From positions 1 through 46,086 of the IMG/VR virus record IMGVR_UViG_3300036444_000019: a stretch of DNA of 46,086 nt, one strand, 5' to 3'. Each line of letters begins with the position of its first letter. Positions within the stretch are counted from its first letter, which is position 1. Positions 33,338 through 41,161 of the stretch are shown here, piece by piece. Origin of the DNA: a virus. Below the pieces are notes generated by a model. That model had not been told where the DNA came from. It saw only the letters and a program-made list of their open reading frames with translations, and searched no databases. The position numbers and the translations under genes are program-made.

Positions 33338-33969
33338 CACGTGAAGCCCGCCGCATCCAAGTAGACTTGAGCGTGCCGGCGGATGACCGAGTTGACCGGC
33401 CGGGCCGGCGCGATCGAGCGGTGAGTCACACGGGCAAAGACCCGCCAGCCCGACTTCTGGGAGACGGCCCCGCGGTGCGGCGTGTGTTGCCACATTGCGT
33501 TCCAGGTGTTCGGCTGGATGAAGCGTGTCATCAGTGAGCCCACGCCGTCCATGTCGAGAAGGAAACGAGCGATCTCGCGGTGGGAGCTGGGTGTCCGGGG
33601 CATGACCAGCGGCCGGGCCAGGAACTCGGTCGCAGGGCCGTCGCTGATCCAGAGCAACATCGGCGGGGTGTCGTAATCGATCAGATCGAACCGGAGTCCG
33701 GTGTCATCCCGCTGGACCATGTCGGTATGCCAGTTGGGGATGCACGGGTACTGCCCGGCCATGAGCATGTGGACCTTGACGTCCAGCTCGTAGTCCTCGG
33801 GGTTCTCCACCGGGATCGAGGCGATCAGATCGGCCATCTCGGGCATGAGCTGCGCCGCGAGGTGCAGAGGGGCGCGGAAGAGGCCGCAGTGGCCTACCTC
33901 AAGAACCTTCGGATCGAAGGAGATGGCGGTCTCGGAGACGAGCCGCGGGGTATTCAGAAGGAAGGACAC
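33334..33969 (-). CDS. 2OG-Fe(II) oxygenase-like protein
   Basis: The 211-residue protein starts at GTG 33969, with GAGGAG 7 nt upstream. It shows the layout of a 2-oxoglutarate-Fe(II) dioxygenase: H81xD83 (NWHTDMV), a distal H162 or H165 (WQHTPHRG) and R176 or R180 (GWRVFARVTHR) as the 2OG-binding arginine. Phage enzymes of this class can modify DNA bases, nucleotides or proteins. The substrate cannot be read from the sequence. It lies between a holin-like gene and small phage genes. Confidence 0.65.
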   Translation of the reverse strand: MSFLLNTPRLVSETAISFDPKVLEVGHCGLFRAPLHLAAQLMPEMADLIASIPVENPEDYELDVKVHMLMAGQYPCIPNWHTDMVQRDDTGLRFDLIDYDTPPMLLWISDGPATEFLARPLVMPRTPSSHREIARFLLDMDGVGSLMTRFIQPNTWNAMWQHTPHRGAVSQKSGWRVFARVTHRSIAPARPVNSVIRRHAQVYLDAAGFTW

Positions 33970-33980
33970 TGGGAAACTCC

Positions 33981-34232
33981 TCAGTCGTCGGGTTCGGTCT
34001 TGCGGGTGATCCAGACGCCCACGCCACCCGCCACCAGGATCGCGGAGAACCCGGTGGCGTAGTCGGTGGCGTTGAAGGCGTTCTGCTGGGCGATGGTGCT
34101 CCAGGCGGCGAGCGCCAGGAACTGCACGGAGCCGAGGCACCAGTAGACCCGCGCCGGGGCGTAGGTCTCGCCGTCCTTAGCGGTCAGCAGGTGCTTTAGC
34201 GCGGCTCCGAGCCTGCGGAGCCAGCCGAGCAT
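33981..34232 (-). CDS. holin-like membrane protein
   Basis: The 83-residue protein starts at the ATG at 34232. A basic, amphipathic N-terminus (MLGWLRRLGAALKHLL) precedes two hydrophobic segments (VYWCLGSVQFLALAAWSTIA and TGFSAILVAGGVGVWIT) and a charged end (RKTEPDD). This pattern is common in small phage proteins labelled holin. It is a candidate partner for the spanins about 2 kb downstream. Confidence 0.6.
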   Translation of the reverse strand: MLGWLRRLGAALKHLLTAKDGETYAPARVYWCLGSVQFLALAAWSTIAQQNAFNATDYATGFSAILVAGGVGVWITRKTEPDD

Positions 34233-34233
34233 G

Positions 34234-34746
34234 TCAGGCGGCCTGCAGCTCGTAATAGCCGGCGTCGCGGTCCTCCAGCGGGCCGCCATTCTGGAGGGCA
34301 GTCAGGAACTTCGCCTGCTCGACGACCACGCGGGGGCTTGCGATGCCGCCAGGGGCGTCCTCGATCGTGATGCCGCCCGCCGCCAGGACCGCTGAGGCCT
34401 GTTTGACGAACTGGACGACTTCGAGGGTCTCGCGGGCCTGGATGTCGAGCTGCTGGCGCGTGTAGGCCAGTTCGGTCATGGCGCGAACGAACAGGTCGGT
34501 CATGCCGAGACCTGCGGCATCTGCAGTAGCCAGCGCGGCCTGCAGTTCCTCGCGGTCAGCCATGAAGGCGTCCACGGCCTGCTCGTGCTGCTCCAGGCTG
34601 CGGAGGGCGTCGTTGCGCTTTTCGGCATAGACAAGGGCGTTCATTCGCCAGTTGTCCCGCGAGAACTCGGCCACGGCGAGCTGGCTGCGCAGCGCGGCGA
34701 TGGTGCGGCGGACGAAGAACGGGTTCAGGTAACGGAGAAACTTCAT
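34234..34746 (-). CDS. coiled-coil protein of the replication block
   Basis: The 170-residue protein starts at 34746, overlapping the upstream stop as ATGA. Residues 15-125 are helical with coiled-coil character. The C-terminus contains GGITIEDAPGGIASPRVVVEQAKFL. A short hydrophobic N-terminus (MKFLRYLNPFFV) might contact membrane. Not recognised. Confidence 0.6.
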   Translation of the reverse strand: MKFLRYLNPFFVRRTIAALRSQLAVAEFSRDNWRMNALVYAEKRNDALRSLEQHEQAVDAFMADREELQAALATADAAGLGMTDLFVRAMTELAYTRQQLDIQARETLEVVQFVKQASAVLAAGGITIEDAPGGIASPRVVVEQAKFLTALQNGGPLEDRDAGYYELQAA

Positions 34747-34949
34747 TGGATTGTCTCCAAGAGGGAGAGGCCGGCGGCAGTGATGCGCCAAGCGCGGCCC
34801 CAGGTGAGCTGATCGTGCCGGACCGTGAGGAGGCCCAGGCACGCAGCGATGGCGATCTCGTCCGCGTGGGTGCGTGCGAAGTCGGAGCGGGTTAGGAAGG
34901 GCCGCTCCCAGGCCCTGCGAAGGACCGGGAGCAGCTCGGGAGTATCAAT
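34743..34949 (-). CDS. small winged-helix-like protein with non-canonical start
   Basis: Coding sequence is clear from ELLPVLRRAWERPFLTRSDF to the stop, with a helix-turn-helix-like middle and LTWGRAWRITAAGLSLLETI at the end. No ATG, GTG or TTG is available in frame. The best start is ATT at 34949, which overlaps the DNA polymerase stop, suggesting start by translational coupling. The 68-residue length is then inferred. Confidence 0.55.
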   Translation of the reverse strand: MDTPELLPVLRRAWERPFLTRSDFARTHADEIAIAACLGLLTVRHDQLTWGRAWRITAAGLSLLETIQ

Positions 34950-37074
34950 GGCACTCTGCCCAGTTGGCGCCGGGTTTGACCTCGACGTCGGTGGGGCACT
35001 TCCAGGAGGCGAAGGGTTCGCCAGCCCGGCGGCCGGTTTCGATGAGGATGGCAGAGACTTTCTCCTCCAAGCCCTCCCGAACGGCGACCTGCAATTCGTC
35101 GTGAATCCATCCAAGGAACACGACGTCTGCATCTCGGTCCCATTCGTCGCCGAGGCCTTCCGAGAGCTTCAAGCCGGCTTCGACCAGGGCCTTTTCGGCC
35201 ATGGTGATCCAGCTCTTGCACAGGACGGCGCCGGCAGATTGGAGGAGGGTGTTGAGTGCAGCGTGATCGCTGCGGATGGGCAGAACGCGCCCGTCGAGGC
35301 CCTTGAGCCAGCCCTTGCCGGCCGCGTCCTTGACGTACGTGAGGAGCTTCTTGAGCGCCGGGAACTTACGCAGGAACGCCGCGGAGAGCTGCTCGCCCTT
35401 GTAGATCAGCAGGAGCTGCTTGCGGGTGAGCTTGATCTTGCGCCGGGCGTATTTGTCGCGGATCGCGATGAGCGCCTTGCGGTGCTTCGGATCGGACAAC
35501 CACAGCTTCTCCTCCTCAGGGGTGACCCCAGGAATCGAGCCGAGCTTCTCGGGGCCGGCGCCGTACAGAAAGGCATAGATGAACGTCTTGGCGACGTCCC
35601 GATACTTCTTGTGGGCGGGGTTGTTCTTCTCGTCTCGGACGGTGTCATCGGGAAGCCCGAAGAGCGCCTTGGCGTTCTCCCAGTGGACGTCCCCGTGGAG
35701 GACGATCTGGATGTACGCGCCTCCGTCGAAGGCGGCCATGAAGCTGCCGAGGCAGCGGAGCTCTAGGCCGCTTTGGTCAGCCCCGAGTTGCTTCCAGCCG
35801 CGGGGGACGTGGAAAAGAACTCGACAGTCCCATCCATATTCCGCGCCCACACTCGGGACCTGGGCGATGTTGGGATTGCTGTGTGTCGCGCGGCCCGTGA
35901 GAGCGCCATTGGTGTTATACCGTGCATGGATGCGTCCTTTCTTGGTGACTTGCTTGAGCCATGCCTGGCTGCCCTCTCCGAGCTGCCCGATCCTCTTCTG
36001 GATCAGGAAGTATTCAGCGAGCAGCTTGGCTTCGGAGTACGGAAGTGCTTGCAGGACATCGTCGTCGACTTTGGGCGAGCCGCCCTCGGTGAACTCGACG
36101 GGCTCCCAGCCGTATTTGGCCTTCAGCCGGTCCGCGATGTGGTCGCGAGACGACGGGTTGAACTCGCGGGTCTCCCAGCGCTCTATGGGAACGCCGGCCA
36201 CGTAGCCTTTGGTCTTGTTGTTGCGCTTCGGGATGAAGTCTTCGAGCCGAACCTCCCAGGGCGGGAAGGCCTCGGCGAGGAGGACCTCCAGCTCATGGCG
36301 CCTCTGACAGAGCCGGACGTACAGCTCCTGGGCCTTCGCGAGGTCCAGGGGCCAGCCGTTGCGGGTCATCCGTTCGCAAAGGAACTGGACGGCCATCTCC
36401 AAGGCGACCGATAGCGGCGAAGGGTTCTGCGCCATCAGATGGCGGAAGAGCCCCAGGTTAACGACGCCGTCCTGGAGCATGTAGGCGTGCATCGCCTCAT
36501 TCCAGGAAGCCCAAGGGTCGAGCCCCTGCGCCTTCATCTCCTTCGAGTAGTCGCCCTTCCTCTCGGTCCCGAGGCGGTAGCCCCAGGCCTCCAGCGAGTG
36601 CAGCCCGACGAACTGGCCGGGGAACTCCTGGGGCCGCTTGCCCGGCAGGGGCCCGATGTCGCGGCCAGTCTCCTCCAGGTACGCAGCCCGGCGGGCCTCG
36701 TGCTGATCGAAGGCGAGCTTGTACTTCTTCCAGGCCTTCGCCAGGGGGAAGTCGGTCTGCTTGATGTCACTGAAGACCAGCCGGGCTAGGGGCAGCGTGT
36801 CGACGATCTCGCAGTCAGGAGACGGCCGGACCCCGTAGAGCTTGGCGATGACCTGGATGTCGTAGCCGATGATGTTGTGTCCGCCGAGCCACTTGGCCTT
36901 GACGTACAGCTCCAGGAACTTGCCGATCTCGTGCGGCTTGAAGTCGTGGACTTCCTCGGTGTCGATGTCGATTGCGACCGCGCAGTGTACACGGGTCACG
37001 TCGGCCAGGAGATTGTTGGTCTCCAGGTCGAACAGGAACCGCCCCTGCGAGGGGACGGCCGGTTTCAATTTCAT
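34945..37074 (-). CDS. family A DNA polymerase, T7 gp5-like
   Basis: The 709-residue replicative polymerase has an intact 3'-5' exonuclease: D16 and E18 (FLFDLETNN), D72 (GHNIIGYD) and a third aspartate near 202. The polymerase domain shows motif A with D433 (GADQSGLELR), motif B (YRDVAKTFIYAFLYGAG, R492, K496, Y500) and motif C with H658-D659-E660 (GWIHDELQV). Length is the same as T7 gp5. It is followed by the exonuclease and preceded by primase-helicase genes, as in T7. Confidence 0.97.
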   Translation of the reverse strand: MKLKPAVPSQGRFLFDLETNNLLADVTRVHCAVAIDIDTEEVHDFKPHEIGKFLELYVKAKWLGGHNIIGYDIQVIAKLYGVRPSPDCEIVDTLPLARLVFSDIKQTDFPLAKAWKKYKLAFDQHEARRAAYLEETGRDIGPLPGKRPQEFPGQFVGLHSLEAWGYRLGTERKGDYSKEMKAQGLDPWASWNEAMHAYMLQDGVVNLGLFRHLMAQNPSPLSVALEMAVQFLCERMTRNGWPLDLAKAQELYVRLCQRRHELEVLLAEAFPPWEVRLEDFIPKRNNKTKGYVAGVPIERWETREFNPSSRDHIADRLKAKYGWEPVEFTEGGSPKVDDDVLQALPYSEAKLLAEYFLIQKRIGQLGEGSQAWLKQVTKKGRIHARYNTNGALTGRATHSNPNIAQVPSVGAEYGWDCRVLFHVPRGWKQLGADQSGLELRCLGSFMAAFDGGAYIQIVLHGDVHWENAKALFGLPDDTVRDEKNNPAHKKYRDVAKTFIYAFLYGAGPEKLGSIPGVTPEEEKLWLSDPKHRKALIAIRDKYARRKIKLTRKQLLLIYKGEQLSAAFLRKFPALKKLLTYVKDAAGKGWLKGLDGRVLPIRSDHAALNTLLQSAGAVLCKSWITMAEKALVEAGLKLSEGLGDEWDRDADVVFLGWIHDELQVAVREGLEEKVSAILIETGRRAGEPFASWKCPTDVEVKPGANWAECH

Positions 37075-37107
37075 GGTGTTCTCAGGGTGTGCGTCTCGCT
37101 GGACGCC

Positions 37108-37308
37108 TCAGGGTGTTAGAGTCTGGAGCCGGCCATCGGGCCAGCGGACCGTCACGCGGCCATCGCGATAAGCAACAACGGGAAGCCGTATCTCTCGCGG
37201 CGCGGGCATCTCGATCTCACAGACCTCCGAAGGCCCGATGGGTAGGTCCGGGAGGTCCACGGGGTCGTAGTAGCGGACGGTGTGGTAACCCAGGATGGGG
37301 CTAGTCAC
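37108..37308 (-). CDS. 66-residue hypothetical protein
   Basis: The GTG start at 37308 overlaps the primase-helicase stop as GTGA. The protein ends with AYRDGRVTVRWPDGRLQTLTP, a short beta pattern. It lies between helicase and polymerase genes, so a role at the fork is possible but not shown. Confidence 0.6.
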   Translation of the reverse strand: MTSPILGYHTVRYYDPVDLPDLPIGPSEVCEIEMPAPREIRLPVVAYRDGRVTVRWPDGRLQTLTP

Positions 37309-39056
37309 AGGTCGAGCCCGTCGATCGGCTCGAAGGAGTGGCCGCCACGGCGGGGCGCCTCGGGCTCCTCAGGGAACTCGGTCTCGTCGAGCCAGCCCGT
37401 GGGCGGGTCGTACTTCAGGCACAGGGTGTTGCCCCCTGCCCGGCCGGTGAAGCGGTCCTTGACGCAGCGGAGCGTCGTGTAGAGCCGCATCTCGGGGTCC
37501 TCGTGGACCGTGTTGCGCTCCAGGCCGAAGGCGTAGTGGGCAAAGGCGCCGATCGCGCGGGAGCCCTTGAACTGGCTTAGCCGGACCTGTCCGCCTTCCT
37601 CATGGCTCGGGCCGTTCTCCGCGGTGCGCAGATGGCACACCATGACGCAGAAGGTCCGCAGCTCCTGCATCAGCAGGGCCAGTTCCTTGACGATCAGCTC
37701 GACCGAGGCCCGTTCGTTGGCGGGGTCGATCAGCGCGGTCAGGTTGTCGATCCAGAAAGATTTGATGCCCTTCGAGACCGCGAGGTAGCGGATGCGGTTC
37801 TTGAGGTCCTCCCAGGAGGTCGCGGCGAAGTTGCCGCCGAAGACCAGGTGGTCGACCTCCAGGCGCTCGATCGCGGCGAGCAGCTCGCTCTCCGTGTAAC
37901 CACCCTCTTCAGGGGGAAGGTGGAACGCCTTGCGGGCGCCCTTGCCGGCCACACGCCGGATCGTCTCGACGGGATGTTGCTCCAGGTAGATGACGGCGGT
38001 TGGTAGCCGCAGGACGTTGACGTCGTGCTCGATGTTCTGCGTGCAGAAGTCGGTCTTCCCGACCGCGTTGCCGGCCCCTAGGTAGTACGCCTCGCCCTCC
38101 CGACGCCCGAAGGTCCACGCCGTGAGCGTGGGGAACGCCCAAGGGATGCCGATGGCGACCGGCGTGAGTACCTGGCTCTTCAGGTCAGCAACCGTGAAGA
38201 TACCGTCCGGCTTGAACTCACGAGCATTCCAATAGGCCTGCTGGATTGCCTTAGTGTCGCCGGCCAGCAGGGCCTCGCGGGCGTCCTTGTGGCCCGGAAC
38301 CTCGCCGATGAAGGCTTTGCCGGGCGGCAGGAGCGCGGCGGCTCTTTCAGCCCACTCGCGGCCCGTCTTGTCTCCGTCGAAGACCAGGATGATCTTCTCG
38401 AATTGGTCGATCCACTCATACCAGGCCCGGATGGTCTCCTCGGCGCCTTTCGCCCCATTGGGGAGCGAGACGCACGGGTACTTGCCTCCGGTGACCTGAT
38501 AGTAGGCAGCGCAGTCGCCCTCGCCTTCCCAGATGACCAGCGAGCGCCGGTCGGACCCCTGCCCCCACTTGTGCATCAGCCACATGGGCGCGGCGGTGCT
38601 CCCCTTGGCGTGCGGGAAGCGGAACGTCTTGTCGTCCTCGGCGTCCTCCGGGAGCTTGTAGCGTATCTTCTGGCCCCAGAGGGTGCCGTCCGGCAGCCGG
38701 TAGTCGAAGGCCACACAAGACTTGCGCGGGTAGTCGAGCTCCAGATGAGTGACGCCCATCTGGACCAGCCCGATGCCCAGCTCTCGGCGGACGTCGGTCT
38801 TGATCCCGTAGGCACGGGTGAAGGTCTCGTCCCCCAGGTCGGAGGGGTACGGCTCGTAGGGTTCGGTCATTCGGGTCCTGGGGGCAGCTCGGCGGGGCCG
38901 GCTGTTGTCATCGTCGTCCGGCCACTCGATCGTCTTCGAGCAGCCGTGGCAGTAGAGGCGCCCGGAGGCGTAGCGGGCCGCGTTGTCGCGGGAGCCACAC
39001 TGAGGGCATGGCTCGTGGCCCACGAAGGCGCTGGTGTCGGGCTCGCGGTCAGTCAC
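37305..39056 (-). CDS. primase-helicase, T7 gp4-like
   Basis: The 583-residue bifunctional enzyme has an N-terminal zinc-binding domain (C17, C20, C36, C39). The TOPRIM primase core includes a conserved glutamate (VIWEGEGDCAAYY) and DGD (ILVFDGDKTGREW). The RecA-like helicase has Walker A GAGNAVGKT near 325-335 and a WIDNL Walker B later on. It unwinds DNA and makes primers at the replication fork. Size and domain order match T7 gp4. Confidence 0.96.
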   Translation of the reverse strand: MTDREPDTSAFVGHEPCPQCGSRDNAARYASGRLYCHGCSKTIEWPDDDDNSRPRRAAPRTRMTEPYEPYPSDLGDETFTRAYGIKTDVRRELGIGLVQMGVTHLELDYPRKSCVAFDYRLPDGTLWGQKIRYKLPEDAEDDKTFRFPHAKGSTAAPMWLMHKWGQGSDRRSLVIWEGEGDCAAYYQVTGGKYPCVSLPNGAKGAEETIRAWYEWIDQFEKIILVFDGDKTGREWAERAAALLPPGKAFIGEVPGHKDAREALLAGDTKAIQQAYWNAREFKPDGIFTVADLKSQVLTPVAIGIPWAFPTLTAWTFGRREGEAYYLGAGNAVGKTDFCTQNIEHDVNVLRLPTAVIYLEQHPVETIRRVAGKGARKAFHLPPEEGGYTESELLAAIERLEVDHLVFGGNFAATSWEDLKNRIRYLAVSKGIKSFWIDNLTALIDPANERASVELIVKELALLMQELRTFCVMVCHLRTAENGPSHEEGGQVRLSQFKGSRAIGAFAHYAFGLERNTVHEDPEMRLYTTLRCVKDRFTGRAGGNTLCLKYDPPTGWLDETEFPEEPEAPRRGGHSFEPIDGLDL

Positions 39057-39264
39057 GCAGCCACTCCCTGATGAGGAAAGAGTTGTGGGCCGCCTGCTGG
39101 CGTAGCTCCGGGTCCGCCTGAAGGAGGCGGGCTATCTCCAGATTGTCCTCGAACTCCTCTTCGTCGGTACGCCCCGCCCCGCAGGCCACGCAGAGCCCGT
39201 CGAACATGCACAGCTCGTCAGCGCCCGCGGGGTCCCCGCAGAAAAGGCAGGTTCCATTGGTCAT
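39049..39264 (-). CDS. small zinc-ribbon protein upstream of primase
   Basis: The 71-residue protein starts at 39264. It has CLFCGDP near 5-11, a further cysteine and LCVACG near 24-30, consistent with a zinc-binding fold, then an acidic helical C-terminus. Its end overlaps the primase start by 8 nt, so the two are translated together. Confidence 0.7.
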   Translation of the reverse strand: MTNGTCLFCGDPAGADELCMFDGLCVACGAGRTDEEEFEDNLEIARLLQADPELRQQAAHNSFLIREWLRD

Positions 39265-39387
39265 AGGTCTCTCGGTGGTGTGGGTGGGTCGAGGGTGAAG
39301 CTGACCCGCGCGGTCCATTGTCAGCCCGGTGCGATCTACACCGCAGCCTCTCCGTGACGGGGAGAGGTACGCGAACGGCCCTCGGGA

Positions 39388-39424
39388 GGCCCCAGCGGTG
39401 AAAGGAGGAAAGCCCGCTGGGGCC
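39388..39424 (-). other. strong RNA hairpin, 10-bp perfect stem
   Basis: GGCCCCAGCG pairs perfectly with CGCTGGGGCC around a 17-nt loop that, on the minus strand, contains the anti-Shine-Dalgarno-like CCTCCTTTC. No T tract follows, so this is not a classical terminator. It may be an RNase processing site or part of a regulatory leader. Confidence 0.6.
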
Positions 39425-39652
39425 GCCGGAAGTCCGGTCGTCAGTGTTTCGAGCAGCCGCCCCTGGGGTCCACTTCACTGCACGGCAAAGCGCAGTTGAG
39501 GCACGGACACACCTACCCCGGGTTCTCCGTGTCAGGAGCTGCCATCAGTGGCCACAAATGGCGGGCGGTGGAGGTTGCAACTTGCCTTCCGCAGTTCGTC
39601 GGGTCGGCACTTCAGCGCCACTCCGGCGGCTGGTCGAAACGCTGAGGTCGAG

Positions 39653-39689
39653 AAAAAGCGGGGCCAACCATGTTACTGATCGGCCCCGC
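39653..39689 (-). terminator. rho-independent terminator upstream of the primase unit
   Basis: GCGGGGCC and GGCCCCGC form a perfect 8-bp stem, followed by TTTTT on the minus strand. It ends the transcript that starts before the ssDNA-binding protein gene and separates it from the primase-polymerase unit. Confidence 0.88.
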
Positions 39690-39813
39690 GGGGTTCAGGG
39701 GTTCTTACGACAAGCCCCCTGGGGCTCCGCTCGCTCTCTTGCTGGCATCGTAGCCCGGTTTCTTAGCGCTGCCGGGCGGCAACGATCGGACGCCTTCGCG
39801 ACGGCGGTCCAGA

Positions 39814-40047
39814 TTAGATGCGCTCGACGCGGAGGAGCTGTTCGCCCTGGAAGCGGACGCGGTAGTCGCCCGCGACGTAGCTGTGGGTCGTGGTGCCGTC
39901 CGCAGCAGCGTAAGCCTCCGCAGCGACGATGAGCGTCTCGACGGCTGCCGTGAGCGCATCCGCGGGGCTCTGGACCACGACGCTCTTGTTGATCGCGGGG
40001 TCGGCCCGGGAGGTCTTCGCCGACTTCGGCGTTTCGGTGTCAGACAT
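39814..40047 (-). CDS. 77-residue hypothetical protein
   Basis: A soluble protein (MSDTETPKSAKTSRADPAIN, then AAVETLIVAAEAYAAADG and YRVRFQGEQLLRVERI). It overlaps the upstream membrane protein gene by 8 nt. Not recognised. Confidence 0.6.
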   Translation of the reverse strand: MSDTETPKSAKTSRADPAINKSVVVQSPADALTAAVETLIVAAEAYAAADGTTTHSYVAGDYRVRFQGEQLLRVERI

Positions 40048-40294
40048 GGAGTGTCTTTCGGTAGGCGTCGCGGATCGTTAGCCACACCGACCGGCCGTTG
40101 AAGAGCCGGCGGAGGACGTAGGATCGCACGAGCGAAATGGCGGTGAAGATGAGGCTGATGACCACGTTCTGGGTCACGCTCATCTGGACGTGGAGGACCG
40201 CGGGGATCACGAAGTGGTTGGCGATCGTCGAGATGACGATGCCGATCACGATGTTGACCAGGGCTTCCATCAGGCTGTCGGTGCGGGACTGCAT
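40040..40294 (-). CDS. membrane protein, DUF7220-like
   Basis: This 84-residue protein has two hydrophobic helices (ALVNIVIGIVISTIANHFVI and TQNVVISLIFTAISLVRSYV) followed by basic LRRLFNGR. The ES/EALVNI...SLVRSYVLRR pattern is widespread in phage membrane proteins of unknown function. Confidence 0.7.
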   Translation of the reverse strand: MQSRTDSLMEALVNIVIGIVISTIANHFVIPAVLHVQMSVTQNVVISLIFTAISLVRSYVLRRLFNGRSVWLTIRDAYRKTLHV

Positions 40295-40295
40295 G

Positions 40296-40457
40296 TCAGG
40301 CCTGCTTGATCTCTACGGCGAAGCCGGAAGCGATGTCGGCCTCCACCACGGAGCGCGGCAGACGCCAGGTAAATCCCATTGCCTCGACGGTAACGAGCGC
40401 GTCCGGGTCGGGGAGTGGAAGCTCAAGCGTCCCCGGGTCTTGGGGGTCTTTAGCCAT
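40296..40457 (-). CDS. 53-residue hypothetical protein
   Basis: Starts at 40457, overlapping the upstream stop as TGATG. The acidic, proline-rich opening is followed by a small strand-helix unit (VTVEAMGFTWRLPRSVVEADIASGFAVEI). Not recognised. Confidence 0.55.
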   Translation of the reverse strand: MAKDPQDPGTLELPLPDPDALVTVEAMGFTWRLPRSVVEADIASGFAVEIKQA

Positions 40458-40699
40458 CAGATGTCCCACTCCCAGAAGGCGTGAGTCTGCGCGATCGACG
40501 GATGGGCGCCTTGGCGGACGTTGTGGTCGAACTCGGCGACGACTTCGTCCTCCAAGCCGTAGCGGGAAGCGTGAGCCCGCGCCCCGTTGCGCCACTGGTC
40601 GGTGGTGCTCCAGCCGCGGGCACGCCGGACTGCATCGGTAAGGCGCTGGAGCCGGTAGTTTACCAGCCGGCCCCAGAAGCGCTTAAGCGTGGGCGCCAT
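40457..40699 (-). CDS. 80-residue hypothetical protein
   Basis: A basic N-terminal half and a C-terminal pattern RYGLEDEVVAEFD...GAHPSIAQTHAFWEWD, which recurs in small phage proteins. It overlaps the upstream regulator gene by 17 nt. Function is unknown. Confidence 0.6.
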   Translation of the reverse strand: MAPTLKRFWGRLVNYRLQRLTDAVRRARGWSTTDQWRNGARAHASRYGLEDEVVAEFDHNVRQGAHPSIAQTHAFWEWDI

Positions 40700-40919
40700 A
40701 CGTGTACACGTTGTAGCGGCGACGGGTCACCGGGTGACGCTTGGTCTCCACGCTGATCGGGAAGCCGGCGTCGCGCAGCTCGGTAATGCGGCGCGTGAAC
40801 GAGCCCGAGTTGATGTCGAGGTCGAGGAGCGCCTCGCGGGGCGAAGCGGTGCCCTTGGCCTGGAGGTAGTCTAGGACCTCCTTGGCGCGGGGGGTCAGGT
40901 AGCTGGTACGGAAGGTCAT
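40683..40919 (-). CDS. winged-helix DNA-binding protein
   Basis: The 78-residue protein has a helix-turn-helix (KEVLDYLQAKGTASPREALLDLDINSGSFTRRITELRDAG) and a small wing (FPISVETKRHPVTRRRYNVYT). This is a common phage HTH type. It may regulate early transcription or assist replication; targets are not visible. Confidence 0.75.
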   Translation of the reverse strand: MTFRTSYLTPRAKEVLDYLQAKGTASPREALLDLDINSGSFTRRITELRDAGFPISVETKRHPVTRRRYNVYTYGAHA

Positions 40920-41140
40920 GCGGGGACTCCGAGGCGGCGGGCGATCTCACGGCGATGCTCGTGGGGCCGGCCGGTGTGGCGGTTGATCTGGGCGATGCTG
41001 TGCGAAGGGCGGCGCGGGTTGTACTTGGGGCCCGGCCGGGACCAGCCGATCATCTCGTAGCGGAACGGAGACAGGGAGGCGTACTGGGCGGCCAGCAGGG
41101 CGCTTCCGGTCAGCGCAACCTTAGCGAAAACACGGTTCAT
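40916..41140 (-). CDS. 74-residue hypothetical protein
   Basis: A short hydrophobic start (VALTGSALLAAQYASL) precedes a basic, histidine-containing C-terminus (HSIAQINRHTGRPHEHRREIARRLG). The stop overlaps the next start. Not recognised. Confidence 0.55.
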   Translation of the reverse strand: MNRVFAKVALTGSALLAAQYASLSPFRYEMIGWSRPGPKYNPRRPSHSIAQINRHTGRPHEHRREIARRLGVPA

Positions 41141-41161
41141 TGGGGCTTCCTTCGGCTTGGT

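Larger units (their letters stand above)
39265..39813 (-). other. non-coding leader before the zinc-ribbon and primase genes
   Basis: About 550 bp without a convincing gene. It holds a terminator at 39653-39689 and a perfect 10-bp hairpin at 39388-39424. T7 and its relatives often keep origins and promoters in such gaps. A fresh promoter for the primase unit is expected between terminator and hairpin; AGTGCCGACC on the minus strand near 39616 partly resembles the viral element. Confidence 0.45.

Noticed and set aside
39444-39932. Open reading frame on the plus strand across the primase leader
   Set aside because: It crosses a perfect terminator and the opposing gene at 39814, has an arginine-rich shadow-like product and no clear ribosome site.
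20809-40715. Several GTGTAC motifs as extra viral promoters
   Set aside because: They lie inside genes and lack the rest of the 23-bp element.
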